Source: Isoetes taiwanensis (Eukaryota; Streptophyta; Lycopodiopsida; Isoetales; Isoetaceae). Taken from it: a DNA stretch of 64,000 nt. Positions 50,005 to 62,200 of this stretch are shown in pieces; within the stretch, counting starts at the first letter, position 1, and every line of letters begins with the position of its first letter. The notes below the pieces were generated by a model that had not been told where the DNA came from, did not search any database, and saw only the letters and a program-made list of their open reading frames with translations. The stretch lies in contig JAJEKV010000005.1 in the NCBI GenBank assembly GCA_021234155.1, positions 18,582,089 through 18,646,088 of the forward strand, given 5' to 3'. The position numbers and the translations under genes were made by a program.

Positions 50005-51671
50005 CCTACAAAACAGGTCAGAATTTGCTCGTCAACATCGCGATCGCGATCCTCTGGACCACATTGGCACAAACATAACCGAGGGACAGTATTCATGGCC
50101 CTATCAAATATTATTTTATAAGCTCAGCTCTAACAAAAATCTTCTTCAGCTCTAACTATACTATATATGGCCCACTCAAAAATCATTTTACTCTATGATT
50201 TCATGACAGAATACCTCCACAAGAACGCAGTCACAATTATTTCGAGCGAGCAGATTTGGAACGTGCACCTGACGCTGCGTTAAACGAAAATAACTCAGCA
50301 GGATCGCAGTCGCGATTCCTTCAGGCAGAGATCCGAGCCTGTGCAGTTGAAGAATACCCGAGCAAGTCTTTCAAATTAGCTGTAAACGTAAACGTTAATT
50401 GCAACTGTTATTTCCACAACAAATGTCACTTTCACTGTTAATTACAATGGAGAACTGTCCTAATTTAGCACCCATTTAGCAGATCTATACTCATATAAGG
50501 GAGATCACCCAATTTAAGGTGATGGACTGCACCATAAAGGACAGATAGATAAGCATCTTTGGGTCTGCGCTGTGCTCTTTGCAAGGCATATTTATGCCCA
50601 ATATTAGGATCATCTTGTAGCCCCATTATAAAGGCATCGAATGAGCCATTCGATGCCTGAAACCGAGCTGTCTAAGCTGTCCATTACTCCATTCTTCCGA
50701 TAAATGTACCATTGATGGGCGGGCTCCCTTAGCGAGAGCCATAAACAGCATATACCATATTAGGGATGGTGTTATTACAGTAAAATGAATGGTGTGGTTG
50801 TCGAGGGACGCAATCATAAATAATTTGAGACTAGAATTCCAGAAAACCCCTTCTGAGTTCCAAAAATACAAAATACTCTTATCTAGCACACAGGAATTAT
50901 AAAATCCTCTCAGCTAGCACTTTGAAATCACATATTACTCTTATCTACCATACATAAACAACAAAATAGCACTCACCTCCTGAATTGAGTAATGTCGGGC
51001 AGCATATGCAGTGAAGGCCTGGCAGCTTGTGAACCCTGGCAGCTTGTGAGACTCGAGCGCCTTCAAGAACAGATCGGGGGCCTTCAAGAACAGTTAGGGC
51101 GCCCTCAGGAACAGATCGAGCGCCTTCAGGAACAGCTCGCTTGAATTCAAAATTGAATCCCCGCCAAGAAGAGTGAGCGCGAAATTCAGTTGCTAATTTG
51201 AAACGTAGCTGTCCTTTTCCGTCCGTAACTCCTCCGCACAGACATGCCAGAGAAGATTGCTTTATTCCGTGGCGATTTTATTAAGCGGTGATTTCGTACA
51301 GGATGTGGTTGCATGTCTCCCTCAAGGTACAGATTTTGAATCTGGACGTCCAAGTCCAGAGGTACCTCTTGTCCGGAACATGTCTTAATTAGAGCAAATT
51401 TGTTACGCCTCCATAAATGATGGCAGTTGCATTAATGGTGTATAATTAATGATGCCGGCAGCAATAATGGCGTACAATTATGGCGCGTCAGAATTCGCAC
51501 GTGTGGCATTAAGTTCAGGCGTCACGGGAGTTCTATTTATTCTCAAACTTCGCCGAAATTTTTTTTAATGGGAGCAGCGCCATCGCAGAATTCCGTGCCT
51601 TCAACTCAATTGCGCCTTCGATTGCCGACCTAGGAAACCCACTTTTCAATCTTTTCTGGTGCCCGCGATCC
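50005..51671. promoter_or_regulatory. Divergent intergenic region of E2 with palindromic motifs
   Basis: This 1.7 kb region separates the two divergent E2 genes. It has ATCGCGATCGCGAT at 50,037-50,050 and ATCGCAGTCGCGAT at 50,303-50,316, related to the palindromes in the downstream intron. A GCCTTCAAGAACAG-type phrase is repeated four times with variation at 51,058-51,140. No coding frame is supported. Confidence 0.55.
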
Positions 51672-54600
51672 ATGGCACCTAAATCCAGTATCAGAGAAGG
51701 TAAGATTTCGTCCCGTCATGTCATGAAGATCGTGGCCTCGTTTTTTTTCGACAATGCTTGTTTTATTTTACACTTCATGTTTTCGTTTTAACTTAGTCCT
51801 TAGAGAATCCTTGTTAGAACTCAGCAGGATCGCGGCCGCGATCTTGTGGAGTGCTCAGCAGGATCGCGGCCGCGATCTTGGGGAGTGCTTTGTGGTTTAG
51901 TTTCGTAGCATCAGCTTTAACACAGCAATTGTTTTGCTTGCAGCTTTGAATTTGTTTCGTGGTCCAGATGTTGAGCCTACCAAGATCATCACACATTCAA
52001 ATGAAAGGAAATGGTGCATTGAAATTGCACAAGCAATTCCTCAAACTAAAGGTGACCGCAGAAAAAACCTGTGCTTGTTCCTCTGGACTGGCAAGAAAGT
52101 TGAGGACATACAACAGATAGGGATTGTGATTGCTATGTGGGAGGGCACAAAAAACAATGTGCAGGACGCCATTATATGCAGTGTGGAGGATACACAGTAG
52201 TTGCAGTTCCTTGAGTACGTTCTGAAGTGGACGAACTACGACCCGATGACAGCTAGCAAATTGAACAAACCGGCAACAGGAAAAAATGTTCCCACTAGTG
52301 CAAAAGGATATGGCTGGGAGCTGCAGTCATATGAATCTCTGTCTCTATCTGGAATAAAGGGAAACAGGGATATACTGTCTGGTTTCTCGGCATGCAGGAG
52401 TGGTTTGCTAGCAGACAAGAAACCACCGAGCATTGCATTGAAAGCTAAGCGTGATGAGAAAATGCCCTCGGTCATGGACACAAACTGGCTAAGAGCTCAG
52501 GCCAAGAAGAAGAATGTAAGGCCTGCGCCCATTGCAGAGGACTCTTCCCAGACCAGAGCCCTGTCTGTAGAGCCTGTTACCATGGCCCTTCCTTCAGCCA
52601 TTATTGATCCTACACAGCCTCTGACTATTTGTGCTCCACCTGTTACAACGGAGGAGACGTTGGTCCCTAACAAGATATCAAAGTTCACGATCAACCTGTG
52701 CAAGCTGACAACATCAGATAGTGGAGAGCCTTCAACAAGGTTTAAAATGAAACGCACTTATTTAAGAAGTGCGTTTGAAAGATTCCTTCTAAAAATTTAC
52801 AAAATTCTAAAATACCCCTAAAAAGGACTCTTTTACTATCTCGTGTCTAAAGATTTATAAAACTGCTCATGAAAACAGACATTTTAGGAAGACTTAACAT
52901 TAAGGAGAAGAACAACAAAGAAAAATATCTCATTTTAGAGGGGAAAAGGACCACTACGAAAGCCAAAGATTTATTATGGGGCAAACTCATATGAAAAAAT
53001 TAGACGCTTTTGTATCTTATCCCTTAGAACGTTTATATTGGCTGTTATAGAAGACAAAAAATTTGTTATTTCACAACCATTTTGGCTAAACATCCTAATT
53101 GACCTTAAAAGACATTGGGAGACAGTTGAACAAACTGCTTGAATGAAAAATTATTGTTTTGCATCATATGGTATTACAAATGATAATACATCCACGAAAT
53201 CATGCGGTTAGTTGAAGTTCCAACCGACGATGCCAGTATAAATTTATACCGAGGAAACGAAGTTGAAGTAGTGAAGCTACGTGATTACATGGCCTTCTTT
53301 GTTGTTCTCGGGGATGTATTCATCATGTCTTTGGGCTTGCACAATACCAATCCACAATATAGTGATGTTGAGAAGATAGTCAAGCTCCTTGTCAATGTTG
53401 AGAGTCTTCAAAGACAATTCCATCATCGTAGCGAAGCATCCTTCGCACATTTCTCCACCAGAGAAGTATTTGTCTATCTTGCTTTTTTTGTCCGTTTGCA
53501 AAGAAATAGGTAAACTTTTGAGGGGTTGCTACTCCTCGCACCCTATGGACAAACCACGTAGTTTCCTTTCGTTGAACACATGTGTATCCATAACATTTTG
53601 GGGTCCTTTGCCTTTAGAAGCGGTTTTTGAGCTGCCTAAAGTGAAGTTAACATGTGTAGAGAGAAAAAAAGTAAAAAATGACAACGGGATTCGACTAATT
53701 TATGCTCTAACATTGCATTACAAGGTCGAGAATTTAGAACTATTTTAGAACTTTTTGAACTAAAAAACTAAGAAAAACGCATAAAATTATCCCTTGAGTG
53801 TGTTATTTCAACAGTATTAAGTTGCAAAAACCTTTGGGAGCAAGAAAGACCCCACAAGATTTTGCACGATATAAACTTATACTCCTGGACTACATATTTT
53901 ATGTATATATATATCTATATACATCTTATACATGTTAATATATATATATATATATATTCAATATATATACGTTCACATATTTGTATATATAAAAAAAAAA
54001 CGGTATAAATTTATACCGCAGGAAGTCTCGCGGTATAGATTTATACCGCAAGACTTCTCTTTTTTTCGGATATATATATGTAAATATATATGTTATATAT
54101 ATATTATATATTTATATAATACACATATATATATATCTTTGGTATAAATTTATACCGAGAAAACTCTTGCGGTATAAATTTATACCGCTTAAATCCTCTC
54201 TTCTTGGTATAAATTTATACCGCTCGAGTCCTTTTATTTTGTATAAATTTATACCGCTCGAGTTCTTTTGTTGTATAAATTTATACCGCTCAAGTCTTCT
54301 TGCGGTATAAATTTATACCGTGCGAACTCTCTAGCATACTATGTCCACATATTACTATCTATTAAGGTATAAATTTATACCATCTTGAAATTTATTTGGA
54401 AGAAACTAAAGACTACAGAGAACAAATAAATTACAAAGTTTAAAAAAGTCCAGATTGGATACATACGTCGACATCGCAGATACGTAAGTCTATAGCAGTT
54501 TGGAGGAGCAAATAAGAGCAAGTGTATAAAGCAAAGCGCAAGCATCTTCGACTTCACCTCGCGTGTGAGGCATACTTTAAGGTGACAATATTTGCTTCAT

Positions 54601-57600
54601 TGAGGCAATATCAAAATGTGTTGCATTTTTGCAATTTTGTTCATAATTTTGTAGTGAATTTATAAACTTTGAACTAAATACGTTTTTGGGCACTCTTAGC
54701 TTGTCTGTTTTTTTTTCAATGTCTATTTTGTTTTGTCCTTAAAAATATTACTATTTCTCAAACCAAACTAGGGGGCCAAAAAATGGTACCAAACAATTTT
54801 GAATGGAAGCTGAGTTCAAATTCCCCTCCAAAAATGGTGCCTAAAATATTCAAATTGTCACACTTATCACAAATATACCAAGAAAAGGGCATTTTTAAGG
54901 GAATTTTAGGGAATCTTTCAAAGATTCCTTTTGAAGTGCGTTTGCAGCAAATAAGTGCGTTTCATTTTAAACTTTGTTCTTCGTCATCTCGCACGCCCCC
55001 TTTTGTCACAGGGTTATCTTCTTCGAAAGCCTTGGCATGGCCCGTTATACCTGAACTGCCAGCTGAGCTTAAGTTCAATCCCGAGGAAGAACGTAAGTTG
55101 GCTGAGCAAACTGCACAGAAGCTTGAACAGTTTAAGCGGTTTTATCCGCTAGGTGTGAACTGGTTTATGAAGGTATCTATTTTTTATTGCGAGCCAGCTC
55201 CTGCTAATCTCACCCATCGAATGCGTTCGAACGACCATGTGCAAACACTTGTGAAGAGCTTCAAGACGTATCCTACAGAGGTCCTCACACCGGCCGACAT
55301 TGTCCCCTTTGACCCAATTACTAGGTGATTGTTGTTATCCATCATATTTGTTTTGTGGCTTCTTAACTAATCGGTGCGCATTATTTCAGGAAAAAGATCA
55401 CCTGGAGCACAGAAGCTGATTTGAAGGGCAAAAAATTTTGGATAATTTCTGGTAACCATAGTATATTGCAGCTCAATTGCTATGCGGTATTGTCGGAGAA
55501 CTGGAACAGTGGCTTGAGTTTGCTAAAGCCTACGCCAGGAGAAGGACCAGAGTGCTGAATGGAAATTTGACAGATACAGAATATATTGAATTGAGCATTC
55601 AGTGCAATGAAGTCATTGCAAACACCGTATACAGAGAGCCATTGATAGAGAAGCTGCAACAACTACGGCATCAACACAAGGCATATGGATGTCCTCCGCA
55701 AGGGCCCATTGGTACTGCTACAACATCGGCATGGAAGGTATTTTGTATTTTTAGCTCACCAACATCGCGGCCGCGATTTCGCTGACCATTTATTTTTCAG
55801 GACTTTCACGAGATAGCTACTACAACATTGAAGGTGAAGGAGCTAAAAGATGAAAAGCAGTTCATTTTTATGGAGGACCGTGTCTTCAAAAAAATAATGG
55901 AAGTGGCCAACAAATGGATGAGCAGAAAACTCTGTGATGAACATGGGGATCTACCTGATAGGCCAACGAAGGACTTCTTCAACAAGACTTGGCTAAGATA
56001 CCTTAGAGGCATGTCTAATGCAGAGGTTTCTCAGCTGCTTGATGAGATTTTGGAAGGAAAGACATACCTTAAGGTGCAAGCGGGATATCACGGCAGGTAT
56101 GATTGCAAGCAGCGCGCCCTTGACATTAGAAGCTTGACCTTCATGCGCAGAGAGATTGTGTCCTATGCTTCCAGCTTGCTTCAGAAAGAATACTCTTCTT
56201 TCGAAGAATTGTTGTCTGAGTTTCCTGATTTCACTGAACAACGAATTCTTGATATTTCTGATTCGGATACAGAATACGTAAAGTCCAATTACAACAAAGA
56301 TCATATCGTGGGTAATTTGCCCGTGGCATTTTTAGAGCCGATCAGATCGATTTTGAAACCTGATGAGGCTATCAAAATCAAGCAGAAAAAAAATGTTGTT
56401 CACGCAGTGACAAAGGAAGGGATTCCTACGTCCACTCCAGTATCTGAGAATGCAACACTGGTGTTCATTGACGTCAGGGGGTTCTCTACATTATGGTCCT
56501 GCAAAAAGTACATGGAGCTCTTTACAAGAATATCCAGCATGACAACTGCTAATATTTATCACCTGGTTATTCTGATACAATCTGTGAACTTGCCAGATTG
56601 CTTGTACAGCCAAAAGCAGATTCAAGGCGGCTCCCATATTTCTGTAGGCACGTATGATGAACAAGAATGGGTGAACAAGAAAAGGGTAAAGGAGTATCAG
56701 TATTACATCACCCATATGTGCATTAATAGAAGCGACTTCAGGGTAACGTCGATATTGCCTGAACTGGAGCTTCGTTTGACACCGGTGAGCTCAGCACCAA
56801 AGAACACCCCCTTGCCACCAATGCCTGTCACTGGTAATGAAGAAGCTGATGAGAAAATGAGAAAACAATGGCAGACTTACTTCACGGGTAAACCAAGATA
56901 CAAGTTTGTCGGAATGGAAGGTGATCATGTTCTAAAGTGCCAGTTAAAGACAGCATATGCTTACTACATTGTTGACCAGCTGGCGCCCAAGGATGGTTGT
57001 GTCCTTGATTTCTTCTCAGCTGGTACTGCTTCCCGTGTGGCCTTAATGCAAGGAAAGAAAAGTATTGCATTCGAAAGCCAATGTAAAGTATGCCGATTTC
57101 TTAGGGCTTTCTTGGATAAGCTTGAAAAAATGGTTTGCCAGGGCACTGGGGAGACAGATGAAGAGGAGAAAGCAGACACTACAAATGATCCTGACAAGAT
57201 CAATATAAATATTACCCAGAAAACAGATATATCTAAGCTTGATGAAATCTTGGATCAAATGGATGAGAAGAGCTACGAGGAGAGGATGCAGCAGACGAAA
57301 AGACTTTTATAGTCTACAGAGAAAGGTATTAATGTGCTAGAGCTTATGTTTCAAAAATTGGGGGCTTTAAACAAAAAATTTGATGCCTACATGCCTTTCC
57401 TGACAAGCGGGTCAAATTTCGAATACGTAGGTATCAACGAGGAACCTGCGCATCAGGAGGGTGAGCCAAGTGGTACACAAGAGCACCAGGTTGTAACCAA
57501 GAAAAAGAAGCTCTTTCATACACCCGAAATCGACTGTGGTGTCCAAAATGGCGCATCGGTGGAAGGCAGCGCAATGGATACTGAGACGGAAGAACCGGAT

Positions 57601-57687
57601 CCACATCTCCAAGTCCTTGCACAGGCCATGTCTGTAGACATCCCAGATGTAACAGGCTATACAGAGATGGACACATCCGAGTTATAA
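51672..57687 (+). CDS. ParB/sulfiredoxin-like plus DNA methyltransferase-like protein (E2), interrupted
   Basis: Proposed exons: 51,672-51,699 (MAPKSSIRE), 51,944-55,324 (split by a transposon at 52,741-54,971), 55,390-55,737 and 55,801-57,687. All introns are GT-AG. The ParB-like part reads VSIFYCEPAPANLTHRMRSN, DHVQTLVKSFKTYP, LTPADIVPFDP, then KKFWIISGNHS; box II is GNHS instead of GxHR, and a one-base frameshift follows near 55,468. A helical middle part follows (NKTWLRYLRGMSNAEVSQLL). The methyltransferase-like part has ATLVFIDVRGFSTLW where motif IV (DPPY/W) is expected, then LKTAYAYYIVDQLAPKDG and VLDFFSAGTASRVALMQGKK with IAFES as motif I/II. The IV-before-I order fits the beta class. 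The C-terminal acidic and coiled region runs to the stop at 57,685. In-frame TAG at 52,198 and 57,310 break otherwise continuous frames. Catalysis looks unlikely; a DNA- or SAM-binding role is inference. Confidence 0.7.
52741..54971. mobile_element. TIR transposon inserted in an exon of the E2 ParB-like gene
   Basis: The left end TTTAAAATGAAACGCACTT is matched in inverted form at the right end (about 54,950-54,971). A TTTAAA at each end (52,741-52,746; 54,966-54,971) can be read as a target duplication; TTAA or TAA fit equally. Removing the insert with one copy leaves the reading frame continuous across the site. The TIRs themselves fold (AAACGCACTT...AAGTGCGTTT on the left). Core length is 2,219 bp. 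No transposase is recognised; a frame at 53,202-53,513 has no known domain. Probably non-autonomous. Class cannot be fixed from the ends alone. Confidence 0.8.
53236..54381. repeat. Palindrome array, ten copies of GGTATAAATTTATACC
   Basis: Copies start at 53,236, 54,002, 54,032, 54,141, 54,171, 54,206, 54,241, 54,273, 54,304 and 54,366. The 16-base unit is its own reverse complement; one copy has a single change and three lack the first base. Spacers of about 14-46 bases often carry CGCTCGAGT or GCAAGACTTC-type phrases in the main cluster. The array occupies the right-central part of the inserted transposon, flanked by TATATA-rich DNA. Confidence 0.92.
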
Positions 57688-58507
57688 GAAGGGGCCAGGA
57701 ACATGTTGCTAGGATATCTGCGGAGTTAGGTGTTGTACCTGAATCAGTATCAGAAACCCAGATGGAGTAAATTCTGCACCTCTGGCAAACAATTGTACAC
57801 TGCTATTTCTAAGGAATATAATTGATAGGGGTTTGAAGAATTGCACAATTTTGCGTTTTTTATTATTTTGAGTTTTGTTTCTTGTCTAAACTTTCGTTGA
57901 CGTGATCTTTGCTAGCACTTTCTTAGGTTGTTTGCCTTCTGCACACCTCCTCTAGCTTAAGAATTCGAATCAAAAGGGGTAGCTAAACAGCTCAAAATGT
58001 TCATCGCCGCGATCTTCGCTATCACTTTGTTTTCCTTTCATCCATATGTACATCTGTACGGACTTGTGATCTTATATACATGGGTTAGCTAAGCAGCTTC
58101 AAATCTTCGTCGTCGCGATCCTACTGAGTATTTTTACTCTTTCTTGTGGATAGCTCTTACTCTGAAAGGAGCTTGGGATAGCCTTATAAATGTCGAATTC
58201 GGATACATCGCTAGTTGTGGCAGAAAATCATAAAAAAAAACGGCAACTTTTGCTCATTTGCAACCACTTGCCGTGTTTTATAGAGAACCAAGAACCTATT
58301 TCATGCTAAACGAGAATTCCAAAATTCTCTAATTAATTAATTCTTGCTTTAATGCCGCCTCATTTTCTAGCAATGCTAAGCTCTGGTCCTCACAAATGCC
58401 CGTCGAGAGTTTCGAGCATTCTAAGGCTATCCGCATTGCAACCAGCTGGGTTTTTTTAGCACGTGGATTACGTTACTAGTGTTAGATTACATCAACTGAC
58501 ATGAAAA
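57688..58507. other. 3' flank of E2
   Basis: Noncoding. It has two partial copies of the E2 palindrome (58,003 and 58,109) and a repeated GGGTTAGCTAAGCAGCT-like phrase (57,978 and 58,082). The right end of E2 probably lies after 58,120; no inverted repeat matching the left side was found. Confidence 0.45.
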
Positions 58508-58660
58508 TAGAGGGAAATTAGAGTTCGTTGTGGAGCCTAGTGTTTAGGTAATCGGCGAATTCTTTGTTATAGAGCCTGGTGTTTAGGAAATTCTCTTCTT
58601 TGACCAGTTACTTTGCAAATAGATAAGTTGGAATCTTTCGAGCTCTAGTGCTTCATCATT
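58508..58660 (+). repeat. Dispersed repeat with GAGCCTGGTGTTTAG phrases, right copy
   Basis: A contiguous block that is split in two on the left side (44,550-44,600 and 45,498-45,580). It includes GTAATCGGCGAATTCTTTG, a second TAGAGCCTGGTGTTTAG, and TTTGCAAATAGATAAGTTGG. It stands in the same orientation on the other side of the small genes and E2. Confidence 0.65.
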
Positions 58661-58854
58661 TTCTTGCAATGCCAAGCTTTGGTCCTTGCCTTCATATTCT
58701 GCCAAGAGCGTCTTGCAAACAACTTCCTTGAGTCTTAATGGACATACAAGGCGAGAATGTCTTTCTGATTCAAATCATCCCACATCGACAGTAGACAACA
58801 GATTATACACGATAAAGAGTATTTAGTTTATGCTTAACAATAACTGCTAAACCA

Positions 58855-59172
58855 TTGGTGTTGATGTTGACTCTGTTTGTCTGCCTACTCAGGCTAATCA
58901 AACCATATAATAGCAGCGGTCTAGCTGATAGAATTTCGTCTATTGTCAAACCACTTAGGAAGCGGAGGAAAACGAGCTTTATAAATGAGTTAAAATATTT
59001 TTGTAAGCAAGGGCAACTCAAACAAGCATTGTTCATCCTAAAATCCATGGGAAATGTCGAGGATTCCGACATATATGCATACATTTTGCAAGCTTGCACT
59101 ATCATGCAGGAACTAGCACAAGGAAACCTGATCTATGATTACAGTATAAAAGTTTCGTCAAAAGAGACCTAG
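58855..59172 (+). pseudogene. PPR protein N-terminal fragment
   Basis: About 105 residues. NELKYFCKQGQLKQALFILK, then DSDIYAYILQACTIMQELAQ and GNLIYDYSIK match the first repeat block of plant PLS/DYW-type PPR proteins (FCK.G.L.EAL..L...., YA.LLQAC.....L..G..IH..I). Only the first one to two repeats remain. The frame then stops (59,170-59,172), just before gypsy-derived sequence at about 59,290, so this is a truncated gene copy. PPR proteins act in organelle RNA editing and processing. Confidence 0.6.
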
Positions 59173-59289
59173 TTCTTGACCAATAACGTGGCCTTGACCA
59201 ATAACGTGGTTAACATATATGCTCTATAAATTGCAAATATTGCTTCTCTAAATCATGTTTCAATATCCATGTCGCACCTTCCACAGGCA

Positions 59290-62200
59290 AATGTTTCCAC
59301 TTGACCAGGTATTGAATAAATTCAGACCTTCTTGTTTTCTTGAATGCCTTGTTAAGAATCTATTCAGAAACTATTTCAATTGTTCCTCAGTCATCTCCAA
59401 CAAGTTTGGAGTCTTCAATATCGCCTTTGGGTTTGGAGTATGCCTCTTAAGTAGGCTCACGTGGAAGACCTTATGAACTTTTAGATGAGCGGGTAAGTCG
59501 AGCTTATAGGCTTGGCTCCCTATTCGCTCTGCAAAGGTCTTGCCCCCCTTGGAGCAAGTTCCTTGCAGTTGCCAATGCGGAGCTTCACTTGCTTTACCTT
59601 TATTTGAATCAAACTTTATCTCCCACAACAACTCTTGAGGAGTTTTATGTCTATCTGCTAGACACTTTTGATGTGCCCTTGCTATTTGAAGATATTCTCG
59701 CACCTCTACCACAAGCTGCTATATATCTGCCGAAGTCGTTGAGAAACTTCCACCTTGGACACTAGATTGTGTCACGTATCTGGAGTCAAGCATTGATAAC
59801 CGTAATTGATCATGAAGGGAGACATCTTCGACGACTTTTGCTTCGTATTATTGCATGCAACTCGACATGGATGTAATTGGCCCACTTGAATTGCTCGTTC
59901 CAGACATAGTTTCTCAACATGTCCTCCAAGATTCTATTAGTACGCTCCATTTGCCCATTTGTCTGTGGATGATAAGCAGAACTCCTCCACAACTTGGTTC
60001 AGATTGTGTTGCAGAAGTCTTGCTAAAAGGCATTGAATAACTTCGGATCTCTATCGGTGAGATGGTCGCCCTGTTCATTCTATGCAATCTAAAAAGTCTC
60101 TTTGGTAGACAACAAGGCTAGATTCAAACCTGTGTCTGTGGTGGGGTATAGCAAGAATGTGTCCTTTTAGATAACTTATCTACCACAACCATCAAGGCAT
60201 CAAAGCTCCTTATTGTCCTTGGAAGGCCCACTATGAAATCCATGCTGATGACTTCCCAATTGGCGTCTAGCACTGCCCAAGGTTCCAAAACTCCCAGGAT
60301 TTGAAGTTGTTCTGCCTTTGTCTGTTGATACAACTGGCATTCTTGGATATACCTAACTATCTGTTTCTTCATGCCCGGCTAAAAGTAGGTCTTTATAAAT
60401 CCTGCGTGGCCGGTAATAGGGCGATTATACATGTCATTAGCTTCCTTACTCCTGATGCGTCAGGTACGTATAGCTTGTTCTTGTGATATAAAATACTGCC
60501 TTCCTTTTTTAAATGTTTGAAGGTCTCTCTTTCCTTATCCGTCCTTGCGTTCTTGCAAAGATTAGCCCATATGTGCTTGAACTCCATGCTAGAGGAGATG
60601 GCTTCTTCTATCTTCTTGCCGAATTTGCTTATCAATGTGTAGTTGGCGTTGCAAAATGATACTTCAAAAATTTTCCAACAAGTGGCATCGTCTTAACTTC
60701 TCCAAGACTCTCCTCAAATAGATTGCATGCTCCTCCATTAATTTGATGTAGATCACGATATCGTCAAAGATAAATTGATGACGAACTCGTCTAAGAAATC
60801 TCTGAAGATGTCATTCATCAAGCGCATAAAAGTCGTTGGAGCATTCGATAGATCAAGAAGCGTTACTGTGAACTCATAATGCCCATACTGCGTTTTGAAA
60901 CAGTCTTATGAATATCTTCCTCTTTGGTCCTTATTTTCATGGCCCGACCTTAAGTTGATTTTGGAGAAGAATCTTGCTCCTTGGAGCTGATCCATTACTT
61001 CGTCTGCTTGTTGAGATGTCGATGGGTGATATACATCTTCTCACTTCCATCCTAACCAAATGAATCCCCAAGTCGAGCAACTCCTACAACTACATCTTGA
61101 GCTCTACTAGCCCGGGAGTGCTCATTCTATAAAGAGCTTTGCTGGTTGCCTCTGCATCTGATGCAAGAGTGATTTCACACTCTATGCCTCTATAGAGCAA
61201 AAGTTCTTGAATTTCATCCAGAGATATATCGTGGGACTTCTTGATTAGCTTAGCAATCGGCCGAGGCAACTGGTTCGAAGTAGCATCTTCTTTCTTACTC
61301 TTGTTGTCAGGGTCGACGGCTTCTAGCTTAAGTATGTATGTGACCTCATCCCTCATGAATCCCTAATGATGCACTTAAGTGATTGTTTCACTGACATATG
61401 TTGCATGACTGAAATTACCTCCTTAACTTTAATTGTAAGGTTCTTGCCATTTGGTACTGGGATAGACATCTCTTGCCTATAATAATCACGTATTGTCCTA
61501 ACCGGCTTTAATATTCCATGCCTATTAATTATGAGGTCATGCTTGCCGATGTACATGACTTGGCGCCGATGTTTCACTTTGCTCTACTTAAGGTTGATGT
61601 TGAACTTGACTCTTGTTCGTCTGGCGCTGCTAAATACTCAGCCTTGCCGTAATTATTGGCCTAGATTTAGACTTAAGAGTCTCGCTCTTAAAGATGTCCG
61701 CCATCTAGGAGGTGCAAGGTTATACGTTAAAGAATTATTTATATAAATCCTATGGCCACAAGGTTTTGTCGACACGACATTCCCTTTGGACACAAAAAAC
61801 TATGCAATTAAATAATTATTCTTGTTTTAGATCTAGTCTCCACTCTAGGATCCTCCTTTTCTTAATTATTATCCTCTTGAAATAGTCCCACCTTTGAGTT
61901 GATGCCATATAGGAAGTTGGCCGGACTGGTTAGATTGCTTCTCTTCATTTAGTCAGATTATTCCTTATGTTGTGGAGGTACTCGTCATATACATGGTCGA
62001 CCGTTATCCTATTATTGAATCCTGCTTAGCGAGGTGATCAACTCATGAAGAGGTTCCAACATGTTGGATATCTGTCAGCAAATGTATATAATTTTAATAC
62101 TCCATACATTTTTCTTCCCAATCCTTGAAGCTTTGCTCAATTCTTGGGTCAATCCTTTCAAAAAAATGACGAAAATTTACTCAAAATTCCATCCCAATCC

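Larger units (their letters stand above)
50037..58120. repeat. Dispersed palindromic motif ATCGCGGCCGCGAT across E2
   Basis: Sites at 50,037-50,050 and 50,303-50,316 (variants), 51,829-51,842 and 51,863-51,876 (perfect, in intron 1), 55,764-55,777 (perfect, in intron 3), 58,003-58,013 (shortened) and 58,109-58,120 (partial). Several share the flank CTCAGCAGG immediately before the motif, and the 58,110 site has it in reverse. All sites are noncoding and within the E2 span. I saw no such motif elsewhere in the window. Confidence 0.75.

Noticed and set aside
52741-54971. Assigning the inserted TIR element to piggyBac because of TTAA at its edges
   Set aside because: TTTAAA and TAA fit the same edges equally and no transposase is present, so the superfamily cannot be set.
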